64,000 nucleotides of DNA from Ferrimonas kyonanensis DSM 18153 (GTDB lineage: Bacteria; Pseudomonadota; Gammaproteobacteria; Enterobacterales; Shewanellaceae): positions 124,001 to 188,000 of the forward strand of contig NZ_AUDJ01000011.1 of NCBI RefSeq assembly GCF_000425405.1. Reading direction: 5' to 3'. A model generated the notes under the pieces. The model searched no databases, had not been told where the DNA came from, and saw only the letters and a program-made list of their open reading frames with translations. Of this stretch, positions 62,633-64,000 are shown in pieces. Both the position numbers and the translations under genes were made by a program. Each line of letters starts with the position of its first letter. Positions within the stretch are counted from its first letter, which is position 1.

Positions 62633-64000
62633 TTACTTATCCTTGGCAAAGGCCGCCGCATGGGCACCGGCCCGGCGACCAAAGACCACGGTATCGGCAA
62701 TGGCATTGCCACCCAGGCGGTTATAGCCATGAACCCCGCCAGTGACTTCACCGGCAGCATACAGACCTGGAATTGGCCAGCTCTGCAGGTTCAGCACTTC
62801 GGACTCATCGCTGATGGCCACGCCGCCCATGGTATGGTGAATGCCCGGTGCCACCTTCACCGCATAGTAAGGAGGTTTGCTCAAATTCAGTGGCATGTCT
62901 TCACGGCCAAAGGCCTCGTCCTTACCCTTAGCCTGGTAACCATTGTAGGCGGTCACGGTTGTTGGCAGATCCTTCATACCGGTGATGCTCGCCAGCTCCT
63001 CGACGGTGTTGGCTTTTGACAACATGCCCAGGTGGTCGTAACCCCGTACCATCTTCTTCTTTTCCACCAGTTGCTGGTCAAACACCAACCAGGCGTATTG
63101 ATCCTTCTGCTTCAAAATGGCGTCAGACGCCCGGTCACGGGTGGTCAGTTCACTGATAAAACGCTGACCATCGGTGTTGACCATAATTGCTCCCACACCT
63201 CGCACGGTCTCGGAGATCAGGATGCGACTGTCCTTACCGATGGTCGGGTGCGCCTGAATCCAGTCGATGTCGGTCATGGACGCACCGATCTCCTTGGCCA
63301 AGGTGATGCCATCACCGGTGGCGGTGACGTTGTTGGAGCTGGTCATATCGGCGAAAGTAGGCCGGTAGTAGGCGATCATCTCTTTATTCATGCCGTAGCC
63401 ACCGGTAGCCAGAACCACCGAGTCGGCCGCCACCATGCGGTAGCCAGAGTGCTTACCGTGCACCACCACCCCGGCAATGCTCTTATCGTCGTTCAGCACC
63501 AGCTTTTCTACCCGGGAGTTAAGGCGCACGTCGACATTTTCACGTTTGGCCGCTTTACGCAGGGTGTCAATGATGTGAGGGCCGACACTGGCACCGCCGG
63601 AAGGCCGGTGAGTCCGCTCAACCCGGGCACCGCCAGAGCGCTTCAGGTCATCCATGTTGGCACCCAGAGACTCCAACCACTTGATGCCGTCCGCCGACTC
63701 CTCGGCCATGATCCGCACCAACGACTCATCATTTTGATAACGCCCCCCTTTCATGGCATCTTCGACGAACCAGTCGATGCTGTCCTTGATCCCTTTTTTC
63801 TGCTGCTGCGGCGTCATTACCGCATTGAAGCCACCGGCAGCCAGCATGGAGTTGCCACCGGAGTACGGCGCCTTTTCAAACAAAATGACCTTGGCCCCCG
63901 CCATTTTGGCGGAGATGGCGGCGTTGAACCCGGCACTGCCGGCACCCACGACAATCACGTCGGTGGTTTCTACCGGGCCTTTGTCGATGGCTTTCTGAAT
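62633..64000 (-). CDS. Flavocytochrome c fumarate-reductase-type flavoprotein (5' end outside window)
   Basis: At least 455 residues; the frame stays open through the last base, so the N-terminus, where a tetraheme domain or signal peptide would be, lies outside. FAD binding is shown by VIVVGAGSAGFNAAISAKMA. Catalytic segments match Shewanella FccA: WIQAHPT, ELTTRDRASDAIL with the proton-donor arginine, PGIHHTMGG and GYNRLGGNAI. At the substrate site FccA has MIT before the ExVRG motif, whereas this protein has LIS, so the acceptor may be fumarate or another unsaturated acid such as urocanate. Periplasmic anaerobic respiration is the likely role. Confidence 0.9.
   Translation of the reverse strand: MQKAIDKGPVETTDVIVVGAGSAGFNAAISAKMAGAKVILFEKAPYSGGNSMLAAGGFNAVMTPQQQKKGIKDSIDWFVEDAMKGGRYQNDESLVRIMAEESADGIKWLESLGANMDDLKRSGGARVERTHRPSGGASVGPHIIDTLRKAAKRENVDVRLNSRVEKLVLNDDKSIAGVVVHGKHSGYRMVAADSVVLATGGYGMNKEMIAYYRPTFADMTSSNNVTATGDGITLAKEIGASMTDIDWIQAHPTIGKDSRILISETVRGVGAIMVNTDGQRFISELTTRDRASDAILKQKDQYAWLVFDQQLVEKKKMVRGYDHLGMLSKANTVEELASITGMKDLPTTVTAYNGYQAKGKDEAFGREDMPLNLSKPPYYAVKVAPGIHHTMGGVAISDESEVLNLQSWPIPGLYAAGEVTGGVHGYNRLGGNAIADTVVFGRRAGAHAAAFAKDK

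Overview
The window looks like chromosome of a facultatively anaerobic, metal- or fumarate-respiring marine gammaproteobacterium of the Shewanella/Ferrimonas type. The basis is a complete sodium-pumping NADH:quinone oxidoreductase operon (nqrABCDEF-apbE-nqrM), the oxygen-independent ubiquinone genes ubiT/ubiUV, a flavocytochrome-c fumarate-reductase-type enzyme, a tetraheme c-type lipoprotein, a GlyGly-CTERM (rhombosortase target) lipoprotein, luxS, and the divergent syd/queF pair. The genus is inferred from gene content only. Most of the window is GC-rich and densely coding. No rRNA, tRNA, CRISPR array or intact insertion sequence was found.

Layout. 0.2-3.9 kb: a LuxR-type regulator, an exported metallo-beta-lactamase-fold hydrolase with a cytochrome b561, and a LysR regulator divergent from them. 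4.0-7.9 kb: a cysteine-catabolism module (cyuP transporter divergent from ridA-cyuA-regulator). 8-11.1 kb: a second LuxR-type regulator and the tetraheme lipoprotein. 11.3-15.2 kb: an AT-richer accessory island with Lrp/LysE, a decayed copy of the cysteine-module regulator, the 3' remnant of an IS903-type element with one terminal repeat, a tiny membrane protein and a DUF5692-like membrane protein. 15.3-21.7 kb: syd, queF, then a cluster of three U32-family proteins (TrhP, UbiU, UbiV) with ferredoxin YfhL and UbiT. 21.8-25.6 kb: proBA and a purine permease.

25.9-26.8 kb holds the most unusual object: three tandem 223-bp units, each encoding a conserved 29-residue peptide and carrying its own Shine-Dalgarno sequence and RNA hairpins. 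The array has one apparent promoter overlapping a perfect HexR-like palindrome and one terminator. I do not recognise the peptide family.

26.9-37.3 kb: LysR/oxidoreductase, two peptidases (M17, PepD), dinB, a SoxR-azoreductase pair with a textbook 19-bp-spacer promoter, and a chemoreceptor. 37.6-44.7 kb: the Na+-NQR operon. 45-54 kb: a POT-type transporter, luxS, a TRAP transporter, bolA, an AlkB-like oxygenase, and glycerate kinase with its CdaR-type regulator. 54.3-64 kb: rlmG, yajG-ppiA-ampG, the rhombotarget lipoprotein, an ArsP-like permease behind paired operators, an SLC13 anion transporter, a LysR regulator and the flavocytochrome, which runs off the window end.

How the parts fit: CyuP imports cysteine, CyuA desulfurates it, and RidA clears the aminoacrylate formed. 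UbiTUV makes ubiquinone without oxygen. Na+-NQR feeds the quinone pool and the cytochromes drain it. SoxR senses redox-active compounds and appears to switch on a quinone/azo reductase.
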